Below, piece by piece: positions 47,836-55,440 of a stretch of DNA of 62,752 bases (its first letter is position 1; each line of letters starts with the position of its first letter). The notes beneath the pieces were generated by a model. That model was not told the origin of the DNA and did not search any database. It was given only the letters and a program-made list of their open reading frames with translations. The translations under genes were made by a program, and so were the position numbers. The stretch comes from Nocardiopsis sp. FR4 (GTDB taxonomy: Bacteria > Actinomycetota > Actinomycetes > Streptosporangiales > Streptosporangiaceae): contig NZ_VWVV01000037.1 in assembly GCF_009830945.1 (NCBI RefSeq), positions 1-62,752 of the forward strand. The letters are read 5' to 3'.

Positions 47836-48618
47836 ATGAGCGACCGGACCCAGGCCTTCGACCGGCTCAGCGAGAACTACCAGCGCTTCCGCCCCGACTA
47901 CCCCGAGCCCGTCCTGGAGCGGCTCCGCCGGTACGTGCTGGACGGCGCCCGGGAGTCCTGGCCCCGGCCGTGGCTCCTGCTCGACGTCGGCGCGGGGACC
48001 GGCATCTCCACCCGGGCCCTGCGCCGCGCCTTCGGACCGGAGCCCCGCGTGGTCGGCGTCGAACCCGGCCACGCCATGCGCGGCGCCGCGGCCGAGGACG
48101 ACGGCGTCGAGTACGTGGACGGCCGGGCCGAGCACGTGCCCTTCCCGGACGCCAGCGCCTCGCTCGTGCTCGCCGCCCAGGCGGTGCACTGGTTCGACCG
48201 GCCCGCCTTCTACGCCGAGGCCGCCCGCCTGCTCGCGCCCGGCGGTACCGTCGCCGTGCTCGACAACGACCGCGACTGGACCGCGAGCGCGTTCACCGAC
48301 GCCTACGAGCGCCTCATGGAGGAGCACGGGGACGACTACCGGCGCGACTACCGGGCCTTCGACACCCTGGGGGAGATGGCCGCCCAGGACGGCCTCGGCG
48401 AGACCGCCGAGTTCTCCGCCGCGTGGACGCGCGAACTCACCCCGGAGGGGTACGTCGGCCACGCGATGTCCTCCACCAAGATGGCGGCGGTGCGGCGCAA
48501 CCTGGGCGAGGAACGCACCCGGGCCGCCGTCGGCGCGCTCGTGGCCGAGCACTTCCCCGACGGCGTCGTGCGCGTCCCCTACCTCACGCGGCTCCGCCTG
48601 GCCCGCCGGACGTCCTAA
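47836..48618 (+). CDS. Class I SAM-dependent methyltransferase
   Basis: A 260-residue methyltransferase. The SAM motif is LLLDVGAGTGISTRAL near residues 47-62, followed by VVGVEPGHAM and LLAPGGTVAVLDNDRDW. VHWFDRPAFYAEAARLL is typical of the UbiE/BioC-like group of small-molecule methyltransferases. The ATG at 47836 follows GAGGAGGAG. It lies 56 bases after the AraC gene on the same strand, and its last 4 bases overlap the end of a convergent pseudogene. Substrate unknown. Confidence 0.9.
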   Translation: MSDRTQAFDRLSENYQRFRPDYPEPVLERLRRYVLDGARESWPRPWLLLDVGAGTGISTRALRRAFGPEPRVVGVEPGHAMRGAAAEDDGVEYVDGRAEHVPFPDASASLVLAAQAVHWFDRPAFYAEAARLLAPGGTVAVLDNDRDWTASAFTDAYERLMEEHGDDYRRDYRAFDTLGEMAAQDGLGETAEFSAAWTRELTPEGYVGHAMSSTKMAAVRRNLGEERTRAAVGALVAEHFPDGVVRVPYLTRLRLARRTS

Positions 48619-49055
48619 CCGGGACGGGCGCGCAGACGGCGCAGCATCCGGGCGTCCCGGAAGCCCACCGCCCCGGCCGCCGCCTCCACGGTCTCCCCGG
48701 ACCCGATCAGGTGCTCGGCCCGCTCCACCCGCAACCGCTGCTGGTAGCGCAGCGGGGTGAGCCCCGTCGCCGCCGTGAACGCCCGGGTCGGCGTGCGCTC
48801 ACTGAGCCCGGCCCCGGCGGCCAGGTCGGCGATCCGCAGCGGTTCGGTGAAGCGCGCGTCGATGGTGTCCTGCACCCGGTGCACCGGATCCTCCACGTGG
48901 CCCCGGTACCGGAGAACGGCACTGACCTGGGGCTCGTCGCCGTTGCGCCGCGCCGAGACCAGGACGTCGTCGGTCCGCAGGGCGACCCGCCGGTACCCGG
49001 CCTCGCGCGCCCAGTCCAGGCACGTGTCCACCAGGCGGCGTCCCGGGCCCAGCCC
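48615..49055 (-). pseudogene. Chimera of a GNAT fragment and an AraC DNA-binding domain
   Basis: One frame reads GLGPGRRLV, then DTCLDWAREAGYRRVALRTD and DVLVSARR, the acetyl-CoA motif A and following strand of a GNAT acetyltransferase. It then passes without a break into NGDEPQVSAVLRYRGHVEDP and a two-HTH AraC C-terminus (LRIADLAAGAGLSERTPTRAF, VEAAAGAVGFRDARMLRRL). The N-terminal half of the GNAT and the sensor half of the AraC protein are missing. A GTG at 49031 could still start a 138-residue product. It looks like a deletion fusion of two genes; a working orphan regulator is not excluded. Confidence 0.6.
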
Positions 49056-49109
49056 CGCGCCCGGGGCGGGAGCGGCGGGACGCGCAGCCGGGCGGTGCCG
49101 GGGAACCCC

Positions 49110-49262
49110 TCAGCCGAGGTCCTTCTTGAAGCCGACGTGGGAGGCGGTGTAGCCCAGTCGCTCGTAGAAGCGGCGGGCGCCCAGCGGGTCGTCGGCCAGC
49201 ATGGCGACGATCGCCGCCACGTCCTCCGCGCGGGCCCGACCGATGGTGGTGCCGTCGTCCAT
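49110..49262 (-). pseudogene. GNAT acetyltransferase reduced to its two ends
   Basis: A 50-residue frame from ATG 49262. It begins as a GNAT (IGRARAEDVAAIVAMLADDP, LGA) and jumps to the normal C-terminal block RRFYERLGYTASHVGFKKDL and a stop. In intact relatives about 90 residues with the whole CoA-binding centre lie between these parts. The frame is preserved across the junction. It cannot be an active acetyltransferase. Confidence 0.75.
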
Positions 49263-49305
49263 ACGTCCTCTCCGGGGGAGGCGGAACCGTCCGGGCGGGT
49301 TCCGC

Positions 49306-49932
49306 TCAGAGCAGCAGCGCGGCCACCGCTTCGAGGCCGTCCACCACGGCGGTCGCGTGCGCCAGGTCGGCGGGGGCGGCGGTGGAGGCCACGGCCACCA
49401 CCGGCATGCCCGCGGCCATCCCGGAGCGGACGCCGCTGGCGGAGTCCTCCACCACCACGCACCGCTCGGGGGCGGTGCCCATGCGCTCGGCGCCCAACAG
49501 GTAGGGCTCGGGGTGGGGCTTGCCCTCGGCGACGTCGTCGGCGGTCACCAGCACGCGCGGCCGGGGCAGGCCGGCCGTCGCGATCCGCGCGCCCGCGATC
49601 CGGTCGCCGCCGGAGGTGACGATCGCCCAGGGGCGCCCCCGGGCGTCGAGTTCGGCCAGGAGCTCGCGGGCGCCGGGCACGGCGCGCACGCCGTCCCCGG
49701 AGGCGGCCTCGTGTTCCTCGATCCGCCGCGCCTCGGCCACCGGGTCCAGGTGCGGGGCGACCAGACGGACCAGGCCCGCGTCGGTGCGACCGTGGTGGTC
49801 GGCGAGCACCGTGTCCACGTCCAGCCCGCGCTCCCGCGCCCACGCGGTCAGCCCCGCCCGGACGCTCTCGCTGGAGTCCACCAGCACCCCGTCCAGGTCG
49901 AACAGGACGGTCGCCCCGTCGTAGTCCCCCAC
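49306..49932 (-). CDS. HAD-family phosphatase (sugar-phosphatase/phosphoglycolate-phosphatase-like)
   Basis: A 208-residue HAD hydrolase. The nucleophile motif I is FDLDGVLVDS (residues 11-20), motif II is IVTSGG, and motif III/IV is KPHPEPYLLGAERMG through VVEDSASGV. The helical cap has type C1 topology. GKPHPEPYL plus EDSxxGxxAxxAAGM is typical of sugar-phosphate phosphatases such as GPP/DOG phosphatases. The GTG at 49932 follows a purine-rich run. The substrate cannot be set from sequence. Confidence 0.9.
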   Translation of the reverse strand: MGDYDGATVLFDLDGVLVDSSESVRAGLTAWARERGLDVDTVLADHHGRTDAGLVRLVAPHLDPVAEARRIEEHEAASGDGVRAVPGARELLAELDARGRPWAIVTSGGDRIAGARIATAGLPRPRVLVTADDVAEGKPHPEPYLLGAERMGTAPERCVVVEDSASGVRSGMAAGMPVVAVASTAAPADLAHATAVVDGLEAVAALLL

Positions 49933-49991
49933 GCGTCCCCCCGTGTCCCGCGGTCTGCGACACCCAGGGTGCCACGCCCCGGCGGGAGCGT

Positions 49992-50828
49992 TCAGCGCAG
50001 GGCCGCCGCGAACCGTTCCATGCGCTCCCCGAAGCCCTCGGCGTCGCCGAACCACACCGCCACGGAGTCCGCTCCGGCCGCGGCCAGCTCGCGGAACCGC
50101 TCCACGGCGCGGTCGAACTCCGCCGCACCCCCCGACCAGGCGATGCGGGTCCCCGCGAGCACGGGGCGGGAGGTCAGCTCCCGCAGGCGGTTGCGCGCCG
50201 CCGCGAACCCCTCGGTGTCCAGCCCCACGCCCTGCCAGGCGTCGGCGAACTCGGCGGCCCGCCGCAGTGCCCGGTCCGACGTTCCGCCCACCATCACCGG
50301 CACGCGCCCGGCGGGGCGCGGCTCGAACACCCCGCGTTCGTAGGAGTGGAAGCGGCCCTCGAAACCGCCCCGGCCCTCGAACAGGTGCCGCAGCAGCCGC
50401 AGCGCCTCGTCCGTGCGCGCGCCGCGCGTGGTGAAGTCCGCCCCGACCGCGGCGAACTCCTCGCGCGACCACCCCGTGCCCACGCCCAGCACGAACCTGC
50501 CCCGGGACAGGGCGTGCAGGGTGGCCGCCTGCTTGGCGAGCAGGAACGGGTCGCGCAGCGGCGCCGCCAGCACCGACGTGCCCAGCCGGATCCGCTCGGT
50601 GCGCGCGGCCAGGGAGGACAGGGTCACCAGCGGTTCGTACACGCCGCCGAAGACGGGCCCGTACGGCTCGGGGGGCAGCAGGTGGTCGGGCAGCCACACC
50701 GTGTCCACCCCCAGCTCCTCGGCGCGCACCGCCAGGTCGACCAGGGCGTGCGGGGGCGTCCGCGGCGACTCGGCGGGCAGGACCGCCTGGAGGCGGGTGC
50801 CCGTCATCGGCTCCGTCAACTCGCTCAT
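49992..50828 (-). CDS. LLM-class F420-dependent oxidoreductase
   Basis: A 278-residue TIM-barrel protein of the luciferase-like monooxygenase family, F420-dependent branch. Segments are RAEELGVDTVWLPDHLLPPEPYG, the AARTERIRLGTSVLAAPLRDP strand, and SRGRFVLGVGTGWSREEFAAVG near residue 115, all typical of F420-binding actinobacterial members. Substrate unknown. It is on the same strand as the LysR gene, 51 bases downstream, and may be cotranscribed with it. Confidence 0.9.
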   Translation of the reverse strand: MSELTEPMTGTRLQAVLPAESPRTPPHALVDLAVRAEELGVDTVWLPDHLLPPEPYGPVFGGVYEPLVTLSSLAARTERIRLGTSVLAAPLRDPFLLAKQAATLHALSRGRFVLGVGTGWSREEFAAVGADFTTRGARTDEALRLLRHLFEGRGGFEGRFHSYERGVFEPRPAGRVPVMVGGTSDRALRRAAEFADAWQGVGLDTEGFAAARNRLRELTSRPVLAGTRIAWSGGAAEFDRAVERFRELAAAGADSVAVWFGDAEGFGERMERFAAALR

Positions 50829-50879
50829 GGGGCGACGGTAGACCCTGCCACCACTGGGAGGGTCAAACCGGCGCGCCGT

Positions 50880-51833
50880 TCACCAGGGGCGGGCGGCCGA
50901 CAGCAGGTGCCGGTGCACCCGGTCCAGCTGGGAGCTGCCCGCCGGACCCGGCCGCCGCACCAGGTAGACGGTGTTGATCGGCGGGTCCTCCGGTTCCAGC
51001 AGCGCCACCAGCCGTCCGTCGGCCAGGGCCTCCCGGCACAGGTAGCGCGGCAGCACCGTCACCCCGGCCCCGTTCTCGGCGGCGGCCCGCACCCCGCGCA
51101 GGTCGGGCACGGTCACCGCCGGAACGCAGGTGAGCCGCACCCCGAACACGTGCCGCCAGTACCGGCGCAGGATCGGCAGTTCGTCGTCGTAGGCCACCAG
51201 CGGCACCTCGCACAGGGCGGCCGCCCCCTGGCGTGCGAGGCGTCCGCCGCGCAGCCGGTCCGCCCACGCGGGCGCGGCCACCAGTACGAACTCCTCGTCC
51301 ATCAGCGGTTCGGCGACCAGGGCGCGTCCGCGCGGGCGCACCGTGGACACGACCAGGTCGTGCCTGCCCCCGCGCAGCTCCTCCAGCAGGTCGTCGGCCA
51401 GCCCGGTGCGCACCCGCAGCCGCACTCCCTCCGCGACGAGCGGGGCGAGCGCGGGCAGTACCAGGCTCCGCACCACCTCGGCCGGGCCCGCCAGCCGCAG
51501 CGGCGGGGCCGGTGCGGTCGGGTCCGCCCCGTCCGGGCCGGCCACCTCCTCCAGGGCGTCCAGCGGCCCGGCCACCCGCGCGACGAGGTCGTTGGCCTCC
51601 ACGGTGGGCGCCACACCCCTCGGCAGCCTCTCGAAGAGCGTGTGTCCCAGGCGCCGCTCCAGGGAACGGATCTGTGTGGTGACCGTCGGCTGCGACAGCC
51701 GCAGCAGCTGCGCGGCGGCGGTGAAGGACCCCGACCGGTGCACGGCCAGGAAGGTCCGCAGCTGCTGCAGGTCGAGCGGTCCGCGGGCCGGCCCTTCGCC
51801 GGAGGCCGAGCCATTGACATTCCTATAGGTCAC
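50880..51833 (-). CDS. LysR-family regulator
   Basis: A 317-residue LysR regulator. The N-terminal HTH (LDLQQLRTFLAVHRSGSFTAAAQLLRLSQPTVTTQIRSLE) starts about 17 residues in, and the periplasmic-binding-protein-like effector domain follows. The start is taken as GTG 51833, the only in-frame start codon I see before the HTH; its Shine-Dalgarno is weak. It is divergent from the NADP-dependent oxidoreductase, 115 bases apart, and probably controls it. A CAC-N11-GTG dyad (51836-51852) lies between them. Confidence 0.9.
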   Translation of the reverse strand: MTYRNVNGSASGEGPARGPLDLQQLRTFLAVHRSGSFTAAAQLLRLSQPTVTTQIRSLERRLGHTLFERLPRGVAPTVEANDLVARVAGPLDALEEVAGPDGADPTAPAPPLRLAGPAEVVRSLVLPALAPLVAEGVRLRVRTGLADDLLEELRGGRHDLVVSTVRPRGRALVAEPLMDEEFVLVAAPAWADRLRGGRLARQGAAALCEVPLVAYDDELPILRRYWRHVFGVRLTCVPAVTVPDLRGVRAAAENGAGVTVLPRYLCREALADGRLVALLEPEDPPINTVYLVRRPGPAGSSQLDRVHRHLLSAARPW

Positions 51834-51948
51834 CTCACTGATTTTATTGGTGGGGGAATACGTTGCCGCACTAGTGTCTGCCGCGGCGGGAGGGGCGGGC
51901 TTCCGCGCCGCCCGCCAGACCGTCCACCACCGCTTCGGAGGTTGCGCC

Positions 51949-52959
51949 ATGCCCGTCACCAGCAGGGAAGTCCACCTGGTCGCCCGTCCCGTCGGAGAAC
52001 CCGCTCCCGAGGACTTCTCCCTGGAGGAGGTCACCGTCGACGACCCCGGGCCCGGCCAGGTGCTGGTGCGCAACCAGTGGATGTCCGTGGACCCCTACAT
52101 GCGCGGACGCATGAACGACGTCAAGTCCTACGTGCCGCCCTACCGGCTCGGCGAGCCGATGGAGGGCGGCGCGGTCGGCGTGGTCACCGCCTCCGGCAGC
52201 GACGGGGTCCCGGTGGGCACCACCGTCCTGCACGCCGCGGGCTGGCGCGAGTACGCCCTGCTGCCCGCCGACGCCGTGCGCGCGGTGGACGCCTCCCTGG
52301 CGCCCGTCCAGGCCTACCTCGGGGTGCTGGGCATGGTCGGACTCACGGCCTACGCGGGACTGACCGAGATCGCCCCGGTGCGGGAGGGCGACGTGGTGTT
52401 CGTCTCCGGCGCCGCGGGGGCGGTCGGCTCCCTCGCCGGGCAGATCGCCCGCCATCTGGGCGCCTCCCGCGTGGTCGGCTCGGCGGGCGGGCCGGAGAAG
52501 AGGCGCCGCCTGCTGGAGGAGTTCGGCTTCGACGCCGCGATCGACTACCGCGAGGGCGACCTGGAGTCCCAGCTGGCCGAGGCCGCCCCCGACGGCGTGG
52601 ACGTCTACTTCGACAACGTCGGCGGCGACCACCTGCGCGCCGCCATCGCCGCGATGCGCCAGCACGGACGGATCGCCCTGTGCGGCGCGGTCTCCCAGTA
52701 CAACGCCACCGAGCCCGCCCCCGGCCCGGACAACCTCTTCCTCGCCGTGGGCAAGCGCCTGACCCTGCGCGGGTTCATCGTCGGCGACCACGGCCACCTC
52801 ATGAAGGAGTACGCCCAGCGGGCCTCCGGGTGGATCGCCTCCGGCGGCCTGCGCGCGGAGGAGACCGTCGTCGAGGGCATCGACCACGCGGTCCGGGCCT
52901 TCCTGGACATGATGCGGGGCGCCAACACCGGCAAGATGCTGGTCCGCCTCGCGTCCTGA
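51949..52959 (+). CDS. Zinc-independent MDR-family NADP-dependent oxidoreductase
   Basis: A 336-residue medium-chain reductase of the leukotriene-B4 dehydrogenase/CurA type. It has QWMSVDPYMRGRM near residues 43-55, the nucleotide-binding VFVSGAAGAVGSLAGQIARHLG near residue 150, and DVYFDNVGGDHLRAAI, typical of prostaglandin/alkenal reductases. It reduces activated C=C bonds of enones with NADPH. The ATG at 51949 follows CGGAGG. It lies 87 bases upstream of an aldo/keto reductase, suggesting a carbonyl/enone detoxification pair under LysR control. Confidence 0.93.
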   Translation: MPVTSREVHLVARPVGEPAPEDFSLEEVTVDDPGPGQVLVRNQWMSVDPYMRGRMNDVKSYVPPYRLGEPMEGGAVGVVTASGSDGVPVGTTVLHAAGWREYALLPADAVRAVDASLAPVQAYLGVLGMVGLTAYAGLTEIAPVREGDVVFVSGAAGAVGSLAGQIARHLGASRVVGSAGGPEKRRRLLEEFGFDAAIDYREGDLESQLAEAAPDGVDVYFDNVGGDHLRAAIAAMRQHGRIALCGAVSQYNATEPAPGPDNLFLAVGKRLTLRGFIVGDHGHLMKEYAQRASGWIASGGLRAEETVVEGIDHAVRAFLDMMRGANTGKMLVRLAS

Positions 52960-53046
52960 CGCTTGCCTGGAGTGCGCTCCAGGTCGCCATCATGGGGGAC
53001 GCGACCCCCCTGGCCCACACCTTGTCCTTCACCCGGAGAGGAACTC

Positions 53047-53865
53047 ATGCAGTACGTCACGCTGAACGACGGCCGCGCCATGCCGCAACTCGGCTTCGGT
53101 GTCTGGCAGGTCCCCGACGACGAGGCCGAGGCGGTGGTCTCGACGGCGCTGGAGGTCGGGTACCGCAGCATCGACACGGCCAGGATCTACGACAACGAGA
53201 AGGGCACCGGCCGCGCGCTGGCCGAGTCCGGCATCGCCCGCGAGGAACTGTTCGTCACCACCAAGCTGTGGAACGACGACCAGGGCTACGACAGCGCGCT
53301 CAAGGCCTTCGACGCCAGCCTGGAGCGCCTGGGCCTGGACTACGTCGACCTGTACCTGATCCACTGGCCCCGCCCCCGGCAGGACGCCTACGTCGACACC
53401 TGGCGGGCGCTGGAGCGGATCCGCTCCGAGGGCCGGGCCAGGTCCATCGGCGTGTCCAACTTCACGGCCGCCACGCTGGACCGGCTGGTCGCCGAGACCG
53501 ACGTGGTCCCGGTGCTCAACCAGATCGAGCTGCACCCCTACCACTCCCAGGAGGCCATGCGCGAGGTCAACGCCCGCCACGGCGTCCTCACCGAGGCCTG
53601 GAGTCCGCTCGGGCAGGGCAAGGGGCTGCTCGACGACCCGGTGCTGACCGACCTCGCGGACAGGTACGGCAGGACCCCGGCGCAGGTGGTCCTGCGCTGG
53701 CACCTGCAGCTGGGCAACGTGGTGATCCCCAAGTCCGCGACTCCGTCCCGGATCCGGGAGAACTTCGAGGTCTTCGACTTCGAGCTGTCCGCCGAGGACA
53801 TGGACCGGGTCGGTGCCCTGGACAGGGGCGGCCGGATCGGTCCGGACCCGGACACGTTCGGCTGA
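53047..53865 (+). CDS. Aldo/keto reductase
   Basis: A 272-residue AKR of the 2,5-diketo-gluconate-reductase type. The catalytic tetrad is D43, Y48, K73 and H106 (SIDTARIYDN, TTKLWN, YLIHWP). GVSNF, NQIELHPY and the coenzyme-binding VIPKSATPSRIRENFEVFDFEL segments are intact. It reduces small carbonyls with NADPH. The ATG at 53047 follows GAGAGG. A clear hairpin terminator comes 9 bases after the stop. Confidence 0.95.
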   Translation: MQYVTLNDGRAMPQLGFGVWQVPDDEAEAVVSTALEVGYRSIDTARIYDNEKGTGRALAESGIAREELFVTTKLWNDDQGYDSALKAFDASLERLGLDYVDLYLIHWPRPRQDAYVDTWRALERIRSEGRARSIGVSNFTAATLDRLVAETDVVPVLNQIELHPYHSQEAMREVNARHGVLTEAWSPLGQGKGLLDDPVLTDLADRYGRTPAQVVLRWHLQLGNVVIPKSATPSRIRENFEVFDFELSAEDMDRVGALDRGGRIGPDPDTFG

Positions 53866-53874
53866 TCCGCGGGT

Positions 53875-53903
53875 GCTCCCGGGCCGGGGAACGGCCCGGG
53901 AGC
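53875..53903 (+). terminator. Hairpin terminator after the aldo/keto reductase
   Basis: Perfect 11-base arms (53875-53885 and 53893-53903) enclose a 7-base loop, just after the stop. No U-tract. Confidence 0.72.
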
Positions 53904-54159
53904 CCGGGCGGTTCGGGCACCCGGGGGAGAGGGGGCGGACGGCGCACGGTGGCCGGAAGCGGACAGGACAAACACACCTTTACCAGGAGAAACAACTTCA
54001 CCAGGGGGCACAGGGCAACGGGTAGGAAACTCCCGCGTCTCGGCTCGGAAACACCCCTCCCCCGGGTGGCGTGGCGCCGGACGGAGGCGTACAGTTCCTC
54101 TCTGGTGCGTCGGTGAGCAAGGACGGCGACACCTCTCTCCTCTAGGCGAAACCAGATCC
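53904..54159 (+). other. Non-coding upstream region of the alpha/beta hydrolase gene
   Basis: This spacer holds two near-identical 9-mers, TTTACCAGG (53979-53987) and TTCACCAGG (53997-54005), 18 bases apart, and a TACAGT box near 54090 that might be a -10. No protein-coding features are seen. Confidence 0.4.
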
Positions 54160-55041
54160 ATGACCGTCGTCCCCCTCCGCGCGGCACGCGTGTACCGTTC
54201 TGAGAACGCCGAGCGCTCCGTGCACGCGTGGTGCCACAAAGCCCTCAGCCAGTGGCCCGAACTGGGCCCCCTCCCGCCGGTGGAGACCCACCTGGGGAGC
54301 ACACGGGCCTTCCGGGCCGCGGGCGGCCCCGGCACCCCGGTGCTGGTGCTGTCGGGTACCAACTTCAACGCGGCCACCACGGTGCCCGCCGCCCGCGCGC
54401 TGTCCGCGGACCGGCCGGTGCTGCTGGTCGACCCGCCCGGGCAGCCCGGCCTCAGCTGCGGCCAGCGGGTCGGCGGTGCCAGGATCCAGACCTACGGCGC
54501 CTGGCTCGACGAGTTCCTGCCCCAGATCACCGACCGGCCCGTGCTCGTCCTGGGCCACTCCCGCGGTGCCGCCGTCGCGCTCGCCTCGACCCCTTCCCCC
54601 CTGGTCGCCGGAATGCTGCTGCTCAACCCGGCGGGGCTGACCGCGGCCGGGGTCAGCACGGAGTCGATGCGCGCCACGCTGCCCTGGATGATCCACCCCA
54701 ACGAGCACACCAGCGAGCGGCTGGTGGAGTTCCTCAGCGGCCCGGCCACACCGTGTGAGAAGCACCGGGCCGAGACGGAGTGGCTGGCCCTGGTGGCACG
54801 GTCCTGCCGTACCGGCTCCCTGCCGGGCCCGCTGCCCGCGGAGCACTTCCGCGCCTGGGCGGACACCCCGGTCCGCGTCGCCACCGGCTCGCACGACCCG
54901 TTCTTCTCTCCAGCGCGCCTGTACGGTCCCGCCCTGCGCTTCCTGGACACCGAGGTGCGCACGATCGAGGGCGCGGGCCACCTGTCGCTGTACGAGCAGC
55001 CCGAGAAGGTGGGCGAACTGCTGCGCGAACTCGACGCCTGA
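54160..55041 (+). CDS. Alpha/beta hydrolase
   Basis: A 293-residue alpha/beta hydrolase. It has the LVLSGTNFNAATTV oxyanion segment, GQPGLSCGQR, the nucleophile elbow GHSRGAA near residue 131, the acid in TGSHDPFFSPA, and the His in EGAGHLSLYEQPE. The Arg after Ser (GHSRG) is less common but known. The N-terminal ~45 residues are not typical. Substrate unknown; it may belong to carboxylesterases near antibiotic or quorum-signal genes. It ends at a strong hairpin. Confidence 0.88.
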   Translation: MTVVPLRAARVYRSENAERSVHAWCHKALSQWPELGPLPPVETHLGSTRAFRAAGGPGTPVLVLSGTNFNAATTVPAARALSADRPVLLVDPPGQPGLSCGQRVGGARIQTYGAWLDEFLPQITDRPVLVLGHSRGAAVALASTPSPLVAGMLLLNPAGLTAAGVSTESMRATLPWMIHPNEHTSERLVEFLSGPATPCEKHRAETEWLALVARSCRTGSLPGPLPAEHFRAWADTPVRVATGSHDPFFSPARLYGPALRFLDTEVRTIEGAGHLSLYEQPEKVGELLRELDA

Positions 55042-55061
55042 CCCCTCCGGGGGATGCGGCA

Positions 55062-55100
55062 GCGGACGGCGGTACCCGCGGGGCGGGTGCCGCCGTCCGC
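55062..55100 (+). terminator. Hairpin terminator after the hydrolase
   Basis: 16-base arms (55062-55077 and 55085-55100) pair with one G-U and a 7-base loop, 20 bases past the stop. Confidence 0.78.
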
Positions 55101-55440
55101 GTGTACGCGCCGGGGAAGCGCGTCCGGGCACGGAGCCGGTGCGCTTCCCGGCCGCGGACCCGGCCCGCGGAACGGGTGCCCGGGGTCGGCGCCGCGCCCG
55201 TGAGGCGGCGATTCGGCGACACGCACGGGAGAACGTGGCTTATGTGGCTTTCAGCATATATTTTTTTACTCTTTCCCGTGTGTTGATAAAGGTGCTGGGT
55301 AAGGACGGTTCCGACTCCCCTGGAAAGGAAGGATAAACGGGTAACCCTCGCCCCCGGACGTATCCTTGCCCGAGGTCGGTGCGGGTTGACGGGTCTTTAT
55401 CCCTCGCCGAACGTACCCAAAACAGCAGAAAGCAGTCGGC
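55101..55440 (+). other. AT-rich leader of the second BCCT gene
   Basis: A 340-base non-coding stretch, unusually AT-rich from about 55235 (an ATATATTTTTTT-like run). It contains GTGT-N15-GGGTAA (55278-55302), resembling the stress sigma-B consensus of streptomycetes, and TTGACG further down. Osmotic control is plausible for a compatible-solute transporter. No gene seen. Confidence 0.45.

Noticed and set aside
50346..54116. Plus-strand open frame of more than 1200 codons over the LLM, LysR and reductase genes
   Set aside because: It runs antisense or out of frame to well-recognised proteins and has no coherent domain.
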